Shown one piece after another: positions 8,518-17,533 of a stretch of DNA of 38,797 nucleotides (position 1 is the stretch's first letter; each line of letters starts with the position of its first letter). Origin of the DNA: Pseudomonadota bacterium. GTDB lineage: Bacteria > Desulfobacterota > Desulfobacteria > Desulfobacterales > Desulfobacteraceae. The notes under the pieces are model-generated. The model was not told the DNA's origin. It saw nothing but the letters and a program-made list of their open reading frames with translations, and made no database searches. Made by a program: the position numbers and the translations under genes. The stretch lies in NCBI GenBank assembly GCA_018821715.1, contig JAHJLN010000133.1:1-38797 (forward strand). The letters run 5' to 3'.

Positions 8518-9423
8518 ATGCAAAAAAAAATAATCTTGTTCATGGTTCTGGTATCCTGCATGGCAGGTTTGTTTTTCACCAGCGTTAAAATCGACAAAAA
8601 ATATCCGCCAGTGGTCATTGAAGATCTGCTGTACCTGCCGTCTGGTAAATTTTTAAAAGGTGCTGCCCTTGGGTATGATGAAATGCTTGCAGACCTTTTA
8701 TGGATAAAGGCGCTTGCCTATTTTGGCGGCCATGCGGTCACGGATCAGGACTATACCTGGTTAAGCCATATTCTTGATATTGTTACCACCCTGGATCCTT
8801 TTTTCCAGTATCCCTATGAGTTTGGCGGTGTCATTCTTGCCACGGAAATCAATGACGTGGATAAAAGCAATGAGCTCCTTGAAAAAGGGATGAAAAATGT
8901 ATTAAAAACCCATAAAAGATACTGGTATTTTCCTTTTTTTATGGCTTTTAATTATATGTACTACAAAAATGACTTTAAAACAGCTGCACACTATCTTGAA
9001 ATGGCATCAAGATTTCCCCAAAGCCCGGAATACCTTCCTTTGCTTGTTTCAAGGCTCTATGCTGAGGCAGATTCACCTGAAATTGCCATGGTGTTTCTTG
9101 CGGAAATGATAAAAAGCACTCAAAAGCCGGAACTCAAAGAAAAACTCAAACTTCGGTTAAACCAAGTCATCAATCAAAGCAATATTCAATTCCTTGAGGA
9201 TGCACAGGGGCAGTTCTTTTTAAAATATTACAGATACCCGGAAAGCATTGATGAAATGGTTGAAACCGGGTTTATCTTTTATATTCCTGTGGACCCCAGG
9301 GGCGGGAAATACTATATATCAAAACAAGACCACAGCATTAAAAACACAAAAAAAACAGAAGCACTCAAAGTTCACATTGATAAAAAAAAGAACGTTAAAA
9401 TTAATATGCAACCCATACAATAG
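8518..9423 (+). CDS. TPR-like periplasmic protein of the pilus cluster
   Basis: The 301-residue protein starts with a hydrophobic segment (about 5-20) that could be a signal peptide or an anchor. The helical middle (about 60-220) looks like degenerate tetratricopeptide repeats, with patterns such as A-HYLEMASRFPQSPEYLPLLVSRLYAEA. The C-terminal stretch FIFYIPVDPRGGKYYI recalls the DP-GG-Y ending of some pseudopilin-type proteins. It lies 9 bases before the PilH-like ATPase, so it should be cotranscribed with the transporter. In Myxococcus a PilG protein accompanies PilH and PilI. This gene occupies the matching role by position, but I cannot show homology to PilG by eye. The ribosome site is weak. 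Confidence 0.6.
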   Translation: MQKKIILFMVLVSCMAGLFFTSVKIDKKYPPVVIEDLLYLPSGKFLKGAALGYDEMLADLLWIKALAYFGGHAVTDQDYTWLSHILDIVTTLDPFFQYPYEFGGVILATEINDVDKSNELLEKGMKNVLKTHKRYWYFPFFMAFNYMYYKNDFKTAAHYLEMASRFPQSPEYLPLLVSRLYAEADSPEIAMVFLAEMIKSTQKPELKEKLKLRLNQVINQSNIQFLEDAQGQFFLKYYRYPESIDEMVETGFIFYIPVDPRGGKYYISKQDHSIKNTKKTEALKVHIDKKKNVKINMQPIQ

Positions 9424-9431
9424 GATTAAGG

Positions 9432-10385
9432 ATGGGAAACGTGACAGGTTCAGCAGCAATTAAAATCAGAGCGTTGCAAAAGACATTTTCCAATGGCTGG
9501 GGAAAACGGTCCGTTATTATTAAAAACTTGAATCTGGATATCATGGACAATGAAATATTCGGTTATCTCGGGGCAAACGGGGCTGGAAAAACAACCACCT
9601 TTAAGTTGATGCTCGGGCTTATTTTCCCAGATAAAGGGGATGTTTTTTTTTGGGAAAAACCTGCTGCTGATTACAAAAACAGGTCTTTTATAGGATACCT
9701 GCCGGAAAACCCCTACTTTTATTCTTATCTTACGGCAGAAGAATCCCTTGATTTTTATGCAAGCCTGTTTGATATGAACACAACCGTAAAAAAACAGCGA
9801 GTGGCAGAAATGCTTCACCTTGTGGGGCTGAACCATGCAAAAGATCTTCAGCTGAGAAAATTTTCAAGAGGCATGCTTCAGCGTATCGGTATTGCCCAGG
9901 CCATGATCAATGATCCCAAACTTCTGATTCTTGACGAACCCATGTCAGGCCTTGACCCCATGGGAAGAAAAGATATGCGGGATATTATACTGAACTGCCG
10001 CGATCAGGGAAAGACGGTAATTTTTTCTTCCCATATCATATCAGATGTGGAACTGATCTGTGACAGGGCCAGCATCCTTTCAAAGGGTGAATTGAAACAG
10101 GTCGTTGAAATGGATGACCGGCAAAACACGGAAGACAGCATCTGGGAAATCATATGCCAGGGCAATGCCCTTGATATTTCAACCATCAAAGAATATGGAA
10201 AGATAAAACATCTTGTCACCGGAAACAGGAATATTTTTTCCACAACAGATAAAGGTCTTGCAAACAGGATGATGGATGAAATAAAAAACCAGGGGCTTGA
10301 TCTGATTTCATTTGGTTCAAGACGAAAAAACATTGAAGATATATATATAAAAAGTGTCAATGTTGAGGGGAAAAACCATGGGTAA
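9432..10385 (+). CDS. pilH: ABC transporter ATP-binding protein, PilH-like
   Basis: The 317-residue ATPase has Walker A at G47-A-N-G-A-G-K53-T54, a signature written FSRGM near 137-141, and Walker B LLILDEP near 160 followed by the D-loop SGLDP and the switch histidine in FSSHI. An extra C-terminal region of about 90 residues is typical of ABC-2 exporters. AGGATTAAGG precedes the ATG. The permease gene overlaps its stop by 8 bases. Position beside pilins and a TPR-like protein matches Myxococcus pilGHI, where the transporter is required for type IV pilus assembly. The substrate is not known there or here, so the symbol rests mainly on context. Confidence 0.75.
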   Translation: MGNVTGSAAIKIRALQKTFSNGWGKRSVIIKNLNLDIMDNEIFGYLGANGAGKTTTFKLMLGLIFPDKGDVFFWEKPAADYKNRSFIGYLPENPYFYSYLTAEESLDFYASLFDMNTTVKKQRVAEMLHLVGLNHAKDLQLRKFSRGMLQRIGIAQAMINDPKLLILDEPMSGLDPMGRKDMRDIILNCRDQGKTVIFSSHIISDVELICDRASILSKGELKQVVEMDDRQNTEDSIWEIICQGNALDISTIKEYGKIKHLVTGNRNIFSTTDKGLANRMMDEIKNQGLDLISFGSRRKNIEDIYIKSVNVEGKNHG

Positions 10386-11145
10386 AATAATGGCCATTGC
10401 CTTGAATACTTTTAGAGAGTCCATCAGAGACAGAATTTTTTACAGCCTGCTTTTTTTTGCAGTTGTTTTAATTCTTTTTTCAATGGTATTGAGCAATCTG
10501 ACCATTGGAGATCCTTTAAAAATTATCAAGGATTTCGGTCTGGGGTCCATCTCTATTGTCGGAACCCTGATTGCTATTTTTGTCGGTATCGGCATGGTTT
10601 ACAAAGAAATGGAAAAAAGAACCATATTTGTCATTTTGTCCAAACCATTGGCCCGGTGGCAGTTTCTCATCGGCAAATACTTCGGGTTAAGCCTCACGAT
10701 TCTAGTGGAGGTGGCAGTGATGTCAATCCTTTTATTTGTTTTATGTTTCCTGTATGTCCCCCAGGTGCCATGGAATCTTTTGTATGCCATTATTCCCATA
10801 TTTTTTGAAATTGTGCTCATTCTTGCCGTGGCTTTTTTGTTCTCAACGTTTTCAACATCTTTTCTAAGCGGCATGTTTACCTTGAGCATATTTATCATCG
10901 GGCATTTTACCAGGGATTTGAAAAGTATTGCACAAACAACGCAAGATGCTGTGTTCCAGGCATTTTCCAATGTTCTTTATTATGTATTGCCAAACCTTGA
11001 ATATTTAAATTATAAAACAAGAGTCGTGCATCATCTTGGCATTACCATTTTTGAAGTAATGCTTTCTCTCGTCTATGCCATATTCTATACAACAGTCGTA
11101 TTATTGATAGCCATCTTTATCTTTCAGCGGCGAGATATCAATTAA
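10378..11145 (+). CDS. pilI: ABC-2 type transporter permease, PilI-like
   Basis: The 255-residue membrane protein has about six hydrophobic segments, the first at about 20-40, and a cytoplasmic loop with YKEMEKRTIFVILSKPLARWQFLIGKY, which is typical of ABC-2 permeases. It pairs with the ATPase gene it overlaps by 8 bases. The start is placed at the ATG at 10378 because GAGGGG at 10365-10370 precedes it; an upstream GTG in the same frame lies inside the ATPase gene and lacks a ribosome site. It is the last plus-strand gene of the pilus island and meets the minus-strand pilY1 operon tail to tail, with only 20 bases between and no evident terminator. Confidence 0.75.
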   Translation: MGKIMAIALNTFRESIRDRIFYSLLFFAVVLILFSMVLSNLTIGDPLKIIKDFGLGSISIVGTLIAIFVGIGMVYKEMEKRTIFVILSKPLARWQFLIGKYFGLSLTILVEVAVMSILLFVLCFLYVPQVPWNLLYAIIPIFFEIVLILAVAFLFSTFSTSFLSGMFTLSIFIIGHFTRDLKSIAQTTQDAVFQAFSNVLYYVLPNLEYLNYKTRVVHHLGITIFEVMLSLVYAIFYTTVVLLIAIFIFQRRDIN

Positions 11146-11165
11146 GCGTTTTCAATTTGTTGTTT

Positions 11166-11498
11166 TTATTCAGGAATAGGCTTTTTACCAAATTCAATCT
11201 GAAAAACAACGGAAACTGCATTCTTGCAGTTTCCATCTGAGCATTCATAGCTGATAAGCGCATACACTGGAAATTGAATTTTATTTATGATAACGGCTTC
11301 TCCATTGAGATCTGAAAACAGGGTGGTTTCCGATCTTGTAAATGTCCTTTCCTGGGTTATAATTGATCCAGGTTTGATGGCCTTGATCATATGACGCTCT
11401 GTCTTTAATGTGGAATCAGCAATGGCTGTGCTGAACAAGCCTGTCATAATACCTGCAAGCGCTATAATCATTATAAGTGTAATTTTGGCTTTTTGCAT
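11166..11498 (-). CDS. Small secreted protein at the end of the pilY1 operon
   Basis: The 110-residue protein has a signal peptide of about 27 residues with likely cleavage after TAIA. A short beta-rich domain follows, carrying two cysteines in ECSDGNC that could form a disulfide. I do not recognise the family. The start at 11498 is favoured over the longer open frame because AGGAG stands at good distance before this ATG. It follows the pilY1 stop by 16 bases, so it is the last gene of the minor-pilin operon. In Pseudomonas a small protein, PilY2, occupies the corresponding place, but the resemblance seen here is one of position and size only. Confidence 0.65.
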   Translation of the reverse strand: MQKAKITLIMIIALAGIMTGLFSTAIADSTLKTERHMIKAIKPGSIITQERTFTRSETTLFSDLNGEAVIINKIQFPVYALISYECSDGNCKNAVSVVFQIEFGKKPIPE

Positions 11499-11514
11499 GA
11501 CACTCCTTTGATTG

Positions 11515-14500
11515 TTAATCATTTTCCATCCAGGATTTTATCCCGCTCCTGGTTTTAAGGGCTGGATCAATTTCTTCCTCTTTTATATCCCCCCTGCTGG
11601 TTTGGATAAATGCTGAGACTTTGCCCCCCTCCTGTTTTCCTATATGAATTCCTGGAGAAGAGGCCAGGCCGTCCCCAAGGCTTTTTACATCGATGACTTT
11701 TTTCTCGATGTTGCCGCCAATGGTGATGTTAACCAGGCCATTTGTAAAAGTAGCGTTGGTAAAGGCTGTGCCGGTTAAATAATACAGGCCGTATAAATAA
11801 CCATCCCCGCCAAAGCCGCAAATATTTGAATTGGGAAGAAAAGAGGAGGTCAACACGGTTCCGCCGATGATTCCGGGTTTAGAGATGACCATTTCCCCGG
11901 TGTTGTAAAGGGTTCTGTACCAGCCGTCCTTTACCAATACCGCATCGATGAGCTGATAAAAATCTCCAAAATAGGTTGTGCCGGCATTATTATTGTATAC
12001 CAGCCCGTTGTCCAGAACAATATAGTTATCAGAATTTAAAAGATCGGTTGTTAAAAGGGTAAGATCACTTGACGTGCTGTGGTAGTATCCGTCATTGAAT
12101 TTAAGCGTACAGGTAGCTGGGGCAGGCAGGCAGGTTCCATGTTCCTTATTGAAAAACGGGTCCTTGATTCCAAAAATATACTGCTGGTCTGTGCTGTTTT
12201 TATCGTCTTCAGCAAGGTAACGGCCAGTGCCAAAGATGACCCAGGCGTTTTGTTTGGCGTCAACTGTAAGGATGGGTGCGGCGGTAACCGGTGCCGGGGA
12301 TTCAAAAAGTCGTGAAAGTGTCCATGGATTGCTTGAATCAATGGGGTTGTCAATATAAACACCGTCATCCAGGTCTCCGTATTCACAGGTGCCTGCTGAA
12401 CAGGAAAAGGGTACCTTTATCCTGTAAAGGGATCCTTTCCAGCTGGTTCCGGCCCCGGCATTATCATCATAGGTTTGACCGATATAGATGGAATCCACAC
12501 TGTAGTTCATGTTTTTGTCAAGGGAAACCGCCGGTCCCATAAATGCGTCATCTTCTGCGGTTTCAAAAAGCCAGTCAGGGTTGGGGGAAGTCCCCTGATT
12601 TTTATAGGGCTCTCCTGTTTTAAGGTCCACAACAAAGATATGGCCTTTTTTATTGCTGATGCCGGTGTACTCCGCAGGTCCGGATCCAAACACGGCATAC
12701 CATTTCTCATTCACCTTTACAATGGAAGGATAGGACGTGGTCAGCCCCATGTCTGTGGCGTTTTCAGCTGTTTCAGCAGAGGTGGCCGGAACGGCATAGC
12801 TTTTTTCCCATAAAAGCCTCGGGTTTCTCGGGTCTGTAATGTCAATGGCAGAGTAGGTCGGGTAAAAATGGCGGGTTTCATTGGTTGTGCTGCCGGTGCC
12901 GTCATCATAATCGCCCTTGGCCCAGATGTGTTTCCCGCCGTAATTGAGCCCGGCCAGAAGGATTGTTCCCCAGTTGTCCTCTGTGTCTGAATCCGTATAA
13001 TGGGTATCGTCAGGAAGGATTTTGGCATCAAATATTTTTGGTTTCAGATCTGCATAATAAACATGGGTATAATCTTGTGACGGGAGCCATTTAAGATGGG
13101 GAAGAAGAGACTGGGGAATATAGGCCCACAATTCTTCGCCAATACTTTCTCCGGCAGAGGCAACAGCAGGCTTTTCAAATTTTTTATTTGTCTTGTTGTA
13201 TTTCCAGGAGGTAAAGGCATGGATCATACCGTCATTGCCCCCCACATAGACCATGGTCTCCCTGTCTTTGATGGCAAGATAAAAATCATAATAGGATTCA
13301 TCTGAATATAAAATGTCGTAATTATCAAACGGTGTGGCTACAAGAACGGGTGATGAGTTGATAATATCCCCCAGCTTCCAGTCCTGGCCGTCAATTTCTC
13401 TTCCCCGGATCAGAGCGCTCCCGGTAAAACCTGAATTGCTGCCGCGGATAAAATTGATGATATTTTCAAACCTGTTCGTGTGGCTTGCACCCAGGTGGCT
13501 CCAGGTGGTGTCATCTTCAACGCCAAGGTATGGTTTGAGCTTTGCTGCGGATGTTTCAAAACTGACAACCTCACCATCAGTATCAAAGGGGTCATCCAGG
13601 GTCTCTCCGTCTATGGACTGATTTTTGTTTTTGTCAATAAAGGTAAAAATTTTTCTGTCGGAAGGAGATCTCTGGGCAAGGCGAGAGCCTGTCTCCCATA
13701 TCGGGAAAATATCCTGTATGGTAACAGTGTCCACCGGCAGGGCAACGCTTGTATCCGGATACGGATCAGAAGACGAAACAGCATATCGTTCAACCTTGAT
13801 ATCTCCGTTGTCATCAATATATTTGATGATGCGATCCGCATTGAGGTCCAGCTGGCTGTTCAGATTTGAGTCTTCCCGGATATTTCCCATGGGATCGAGC
13901 CACAAAGATTGGAGATAGCCGACCCATTCAACGTCTTCTCCTGTGGTCGGAACAGTTGGCTGGAAATAGGCCTGGACAATATTTCCATCTCCTTCAGTAG
14001 CAGAGGAAATAATGGATACGGAAGTACCGGAGGAAGCCTTTTTAAGGATGTCTGTAATGGCTTTGCCCAGGGCTTTTTCCAGGGCATACCCATCGGTTGC
14101 TTCAAAATAATTGTCCGGGTCGCCGTCCCCGTCTTTGTCCCATTCAAGCCTGTTGGCTGCAACCGGTTCACCAATCAGACCATCCGGTCTATTGTCGCCA
14201 TCCCTGTCTTCAAACCCGCCGTTCCTGGCGGCATTTTTCAGCAGCGTTCTTGCGTTGGCATCATCCCCCAGGGCAAATACCGTATACAGATCAATGTGCT
14301 GATCCCCTGCAAGATCACTTCTTAAATCAACAGTATGGGCATACAGGGCCACATCATCCAGAAAATCAGTTCCATTGTCGGGATAATCACAGGTGCCCCC
14401 GGATTCGGTACAAGAAGTGTTGTCGTTGCCATCTCCATCATAATCCTTTAAAAAAGCCGGTATCATGCTGTCTTTGGTGGATGCGCCATCGGTTAAAAGG

Positions 14501-15621
14501 ATGACAAAACCCTTTGCACAGGAAACAAATTCCGAGCCGTTATAATACGGGTCCTGTCCGTCGTTAGCGTTCGGAATAACATTGTTGGGATAATCCAGGC
14601 CGGCTGCGACATCTTCCTGCTTAAAATACTGGGTGGCCACATAAAAGGCTTCGGCAAGGGGGGTCCAGGTATCACAGCCTGTATTCTGGAGGTCGGTAAT
14701 CAGAGAGGTCATATTGGTCCCGATTGTGGAGGCAATATATCCGCCGCTTGCATTATTTCCGGTTCCGGCATTGAAAAATTCATTACCCCATCTTGCCTTG
14801 TCACCGTATCTTTGAAGGACACCTGCGATATAATTATCAGAGTCATAGAAAAAAAAGTCATCCGGTTCATAGAGTGCGTTTTTCTGTATTTTAATATCGA
14901 ACCTGGCCATATAACCCGAAGAGGGGTCTGTATCATTATCTACATAAATATACCCCCCATTCATTTCATAATGATAATCCCCGTCATAGGGAGAGACTGC
15001 CGCAGCTCCTGTCGTGTTCTGGCGCCTGATAAAATTCCGGCTGGACTGGTCAGGGGTTTCCCCGTATACGACCTGGTTTCCTCCACCTGTTCTGGATGTG
15101 ACAAGACCGCCCATGAGCACTTTTCGTAATACGTCAATTCTTCGCATGGACAGCCAGTTCAACCAGTTGCCGTCCCAGAGCCCTTCGGAAACAATGGTTG
15201 CATCGGAAAGCGTTGTGGCTGTTCCGCCCAAGGTTTTAATGTTCCAGTATCCAGCTCCTGCAGGGCTGCCGGAGTAACTGACTTTTTTATATTTATGATC
15301 AAACTTGTTGGTGTTCCAGTAGTAGAAATAATTCGGGTTGAAATAGCCGTAATATATTTGTTTGGAGGCATCATAGGGCTCTCCTTTATAGGTTTCGTTA
15401 TTGACCGTATTGTCACCCGCATAGGTGCCGTAAGCATTGAAATTCATGCTTCCGGAATTATCAAGCATGATCAGTATATTGGGCTTTACCGTGTCTGCCA
15501 TAAAAAGCGGATAGGAAGTATAGTCACTCATTATGGGCTCGGCAGCGTATCCTGTATAATTGTGAGCCATGCCCATGGAAATAAGGACTGAAAAGCCAAG
15601 AATTAAGGATAATTTCTTCAT
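11515..15621 (-). CDS. pilY1: PilY1-type pilus tip protein with VWA and PilY1 C-terminal domains
   Basis: The 1368-residue secreted protein has a signal peptide of about 27 residues. A von Willebrand A domain follows, with MIDAS residues D54-x-S56-x-S58 (MLDNSGSM), a CDTWTPLAEAF segment supplying the threonine, and VILLTDGAS. The C-terminal half is a PilY1 beta-propeller, recognisable from INSSPVLVATPF, YVGGNDGMIHAF and ELWAYIPQSLLPHL. PilY1 proteins sit at the pilus tip with minor pilins, prime assembly, and act in adhesion and surface sensing, often with bound calcium. Aspartate-rich DxDxDG-like loops are frequent (for example DYDGDGND and DKDGDGDPD). GGAGG precedes the start. The pilX-like gene ends 2 bases upstream, so the genes are translationally linked. 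Confidence 0.9.
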   Translation of the reverse strand: MKKLSLILGFSVLISMGMAHNYTGYAAEPIMSDYTSYPLFMADTVKPNILIMLDNSGSMNFNAYGTYAGDNTVNNETYKGEPYDASKQIYYGYFNPNYFYYWNTNKFDHKYKKVSYSGSPAGAGYWNIKTLGGTATTLSDATIVSEGLWDGNWLNWLSMRRIDVLRKVLMGGLVTSRTGGGNQVVYGETPDQSSRNFIRRQNTTGAAAVSPYDGDYHYEMNGGYIYVDNDTDPSSGYMARFDIKIQKNALYEPDDFFFYDSDNYIAGVLQRYGDKARWGNEFFNAGTGNNASGGYIASTIGTNMTSLITDLQNTGCDTWTPLAEAFYVATQYFKQEDVAAGLDYPNNVIPNANDGQDPYYNGSEFVSCAKGFVILLTDGASTKDSMIPAFLKDYDGDGNDNTSCTESGGTCDYPDNGTDFLDDVALYAHTVDLRSDLAGDQHIDLYTVFALGDDANARTLLKNAARNGGFEDRDGDNRPDGLIGEPVAANRLEWDKDGDGDPDNYFEATDGYALEKALGKAITDILKKASSGTSVSIISSATEGDGNIVQAYFQPTVPTTGEDVEWVGYLQSLWLDPMGNIREDSNLNSQLDLNADRIIKYIDDNGDIKVERYAVSSSDPYPDTSVALPVDTVTIQDIFPIWETGSRLAQRSPSDRKIFTFIDKNKNQSIDGETLDDPFDTDGEVVSFETSAAKLKPYLGVEDDTTWSHLGASHTNRFENIINFIRGSNSGFTGSALIRGREIDGQDWKLGDIINSSPVLVATPFDNYDILYSDESYYDFYLAIKDRETMVYVGGNDGMIHAFTSWKYNKTNKKFEKPAVASAGESIGEELWAYIPQSLLPHLKWLPSQDYTHVYYADLKPKIFDAKILPDDTHYTDSDTEDNWGTILLAGLNYGGKHIWAKGDYDDGTGSTTNETRHFYPTYSAIDITDPRNPRLLWEKSYAVPATSAETAENATDMGLTTSYPSIVKVNEKWYAVFGSGPAEYTGISNKKGHIFVVDLKTGEPYKNQGTSPNPDWLFETAEDDAFMGPAVSLDKNMNYSVDSIYIGQTYDDNAGAGTSWKGSLYRIKVPFSCSAGTCEYGDLDDGVYIDNPIDSSNPWTLSRLFESPAPVTAAPILTVDAKQNAWVIFGTGRYLAEDDKNSTDQQYIFGIKDPFFNKEHGTCLPAPATCTLKFNDGYYHSTSSDLTLLTTDLLNSDNYIVLDNGLVYNNNAGTTYFGDFYQLIDAVLVKDGWYRTLYNTGEMVISKPGIIGGTVLTSSFLPNSNICGFGGDGYLYGLYYLTGTAFTNATFTNGLVNITIGGNIEKKVIDVKSLGDGLASSPGIHIGKQEGGKVSAFIQTSRGDIKEEEIDPALKTRSGIKSWMEND

Positions 15622-15623
15622 GA

Positions 15624-16205
15624 TTACAAACCTCCTGCAGCGCCAACAACTTTCAAGTAGGTGGCACCTATGGTTGTTGATGAATTGTCTGGCCCGCTCC
15701 CGATTGAATCCAAGCCAAAATATATGCCTTTCATGCTGGTTCCGGCCCCTTCCGCACCACTGGCAAATTCAGCACCACCGCCGATAAGGGTAATGCTTCG
15801 CAGCCGTTCAATATCAACGATAATATTATTGATTCCGTCACTTTGGAATGAAATATCCGCAGCAGTATCATAGGTTTCAAATCCGGCAAGCTCACGGAAA
15901 AGCGTTCTTCCGTTCGAGTCATTTGTTCCGGTATCAAAATAGGTGAACGGGGCGGGATTGCCGATGTTGGGTGTTGATTTGGTATCAATGGCTTCTGAAA
16001 TGATTTTGGGGATGGTGAACACACCGGAATCTGCATTGTGGAAAGAAATTTTATAGTTTTTATCATTTGCAGCAATTTGAATTTCCGTTACACTGGTTTG
16101 ATTTGCTGCCAGGCCGATAATAGTGAGCACCACCAGGATAAGCATTGCAATGATAATGGTAGAGCCGTTTTCATTTTTAAGATGAGAAAAAATATTTTGT
16201 TTCAT
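15624..16205 (-). CDS. pilX: PilX-like minor pilin
   Basis: The 193-residue protein has a short leader ending NENG14 followed by STIIIAMLILVVLTIIGLAA, the pattern of PilX N-terminal domains. The usual Glu5 of pilins is replaced by an isoleucine, as expected for PilX- and GspK-type subunits that cap the tip and need no contact with a subunit above. The C-terminal domain is rich in Gly and Ser and is otherwise unrecognised. It sits between the pilV-like and pilY1 genes, as in the Pseudomonas minor-pilin operon. AGGAAA lies about 12 bases before the ATG, a rather long spacing. Confidence 0.8.
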   Translation of the reverse strand: MKQNIFSHLKNENGSTIIIAMLILVVLTIIGLAANQTSVTEIQIAANDKNYKISFHNADSGVFTIPKIISEAIDTKSTPNIGNPAPFTYFDTGTNDSNGRTLFRELAGFETYDTAADISFQSDGINNIIVDIERLRSITLIGGGAEFASGAEGAGTSMKGIYFGLDSIGSGPDNSSTTIGATYLKVVGAAGGL

Positions 16206-16240
16206 TTTTTTAATATTTCCTGTTCAAAAAGATTTTTCCC

Positions 16241-16708
16241 TTATATTGAAGACTTGACGGCATTAAACACCAGTTGTTTTTGAACGCCTCCATCTTGCCA
16301 GGTTACGATAATACTGATCTTTTTTGAGCCTGTAACCGGTTCATCAATGGCAATGTTCCAGAATATGGTGTAATTGCCATTTGTTTCGTTAAAATCCGCC
16401 GTGCCGGTTGTATTGTGCCCAAGTCCAAAATTATTGCCCGAATTATCGATTCCATCATTGTTGGTATCCTGGCCGGTTCCGTCTCCGTCGGTATCATTGA
16501 GTGTGGCATCGTTATAGTCAATTGCAAGCAGTTGCTCCAGCTTGTTTTGGCCCAGGGTAGCGCATTCTGTGAGATCCATGCCATAGGAATTGTCTGATAT
16601 GGCATGGATTTGCATGGCGGAAATGCCCAGTATTCCAATGGACAGGATCAGCATTGTGATCATGATTTCTATCAGGGTAAACCCTTGATCTGTTTTTTTC
16701 AGTATCAT
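16241..16708 (-). CDS. pilV: PilV-like minor pilin
   Basis: The 155-residue prepilin has leader MILKKTDQG9 and FTLIEIMITMLILSIGILGISAMQ, with E14 as Glu5. The MLILSIGILG-AMQ pattern and the following helix are characteristic of PilV. An insert near residues 65-90 is dense in Asp, Asn and Gly (DTDGDGTGQDTNNDG), resembling calcium-binding loops. The ATG immediately follows the stop of the pilW-like gene, and AGGA stands about 8 bases before it. Family members help initiate pilus assembly and link PilY1 to the fibre. Confidence 0.82.
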   Translation of the reverse strand: MILKKTDQGFTLIEIMITMLILSIGILGISAMQIHAISDNSYGMDLTECATLGQNKLEQLLAIDYNDATLNDTDGDGTGQDTNNDGIDNSGNNFGLGHNTTGTADFNETNGNYTIFWNIAIDEPVTGSKKISIIVTWQDGGVQKQLVFNAVKSSI

Positions 16709-17533
16709 TTATAATCCTGTATTCCTGCATTTAATAGTTGTACTTAAAAGCCTTCGCCTGAAATTATCATTTGAAGTGATTTTCTGGTTTCCAACGATAT
16801 AGGTGAAGGTATTTGTAAAGTCCCGGTCAGGTTTTTCAGTCATTACCAGCATCCATACTTTGACAGCCCTTATCGTATCCAACTCAATAACTGTACTGGT
16901 ATCAACGCCTGTGATAAGTTCATTGGTGGCTGCACCCGGTGCATCCGCACTATCAATGGTGCCGTCATCATTGGTGTCAAGACGGTCCCAGTCTCCGTCC
17001 CCGTCGGCGTCAACCGCCCAGATAATATTGCCGTTGGGAGACCGGTCCATCACACCGTCATTATCTGAATCATATGCATAGGCAAAACCGATCGCATGAA
17101 CAAATTCGGATAGTGCAGAACCTCCGGGAGTTCTTCTAAGAGTATCATTCGTGCCGTCACCATCCTGGTCATAGAGCTGGTAAAGAAATGTTTCCCCTGC
17201 TCCGGGGATCTCCCCATCTCCATCCAGGTCACAATTAAATCCCATGCTGGTTGCTCCGGCGCTGGTGATGGCATAAAGCCCTGATTCAGTTGGATCATAT
17301 CCGGCCATTCTGATTTCCCTTGCCATCATATCAAATCCAGCTCTTAAGGATTGCTGCATGGCGACAGTCTGCTCCTGGATCAGATAACTTTTGTTCTGGG
17401 TGGTAAAGCTTTGATAGATACCGGCAATTATGACTCCTGAAATAACCAGGACAACCATGATCTCAATTAATGTGAATCCGTTGGCAGAATTTAAAGGTTT
17501 CGCCAAAGGAAAATTAATCCCATATCGTTCCAT
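16709..17533 (-). CDS. pilW: PilW-like minor pilin
   Basis: The 274-residue prepilin has a longer leader ending NSANG19, then FTLIEIMVVLVISGVIIAGIYQSF with E24 as Glu5. The following helix, with QEQTVAMQQSLRAGFDMMAREIRMAGYDP, is typical of PilW/GspJ-type subunits. The middle contains four or more aspartate loops in a row (DLDGDGE, DQDGDGTND, DSDNDGVMD, DADGDGDWD, DTNDDGTID), far more than a usual PilW. The start overlaps the end of the fimT/gspH-like gene by 20 bases, and GAGGAAA stands before this ATG. Confidence 0.85.
   Translation of the reverse strand: MERYGINFPLAKPLNSANGFTLIEIMVVLVISGVIIAGIYQSFTTQNKSYLIQEQTVAMQQSLRAGFDMMAREIRMAGYDPTESGLYAITSAGATSMGFNCDLDGDGEIPGAGETFLYQLYDQDGDGTNDTLRRTPGGSALSEFVHAIGFAYAYDSDNDGVMDRSPNGNIIWAVDADGDGDWDRLDTNDDGTIDSADAPGAATNELITGVDTSTVIELDTIRAVKVWMLVMTEKPDRDFTNTFTYIVGNQKITSNDNFRRRLLSTTIKCRNTGL

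Noticed and set aside
11157-11211. Inverted repeat GTTGTTTTT / AAAAACAAC near the convergent ends of pilI and the small secreted gene
   Set aside because: The arms are A+T rich, about 40 bases apart and partly inside coding sequence, so a terminator is not supported.
12051-15591. Numerous open frames on both strands within pilY1
   Set aside because: They are shadows of the long pilY1 frame, with unnatural composition and no start signals.
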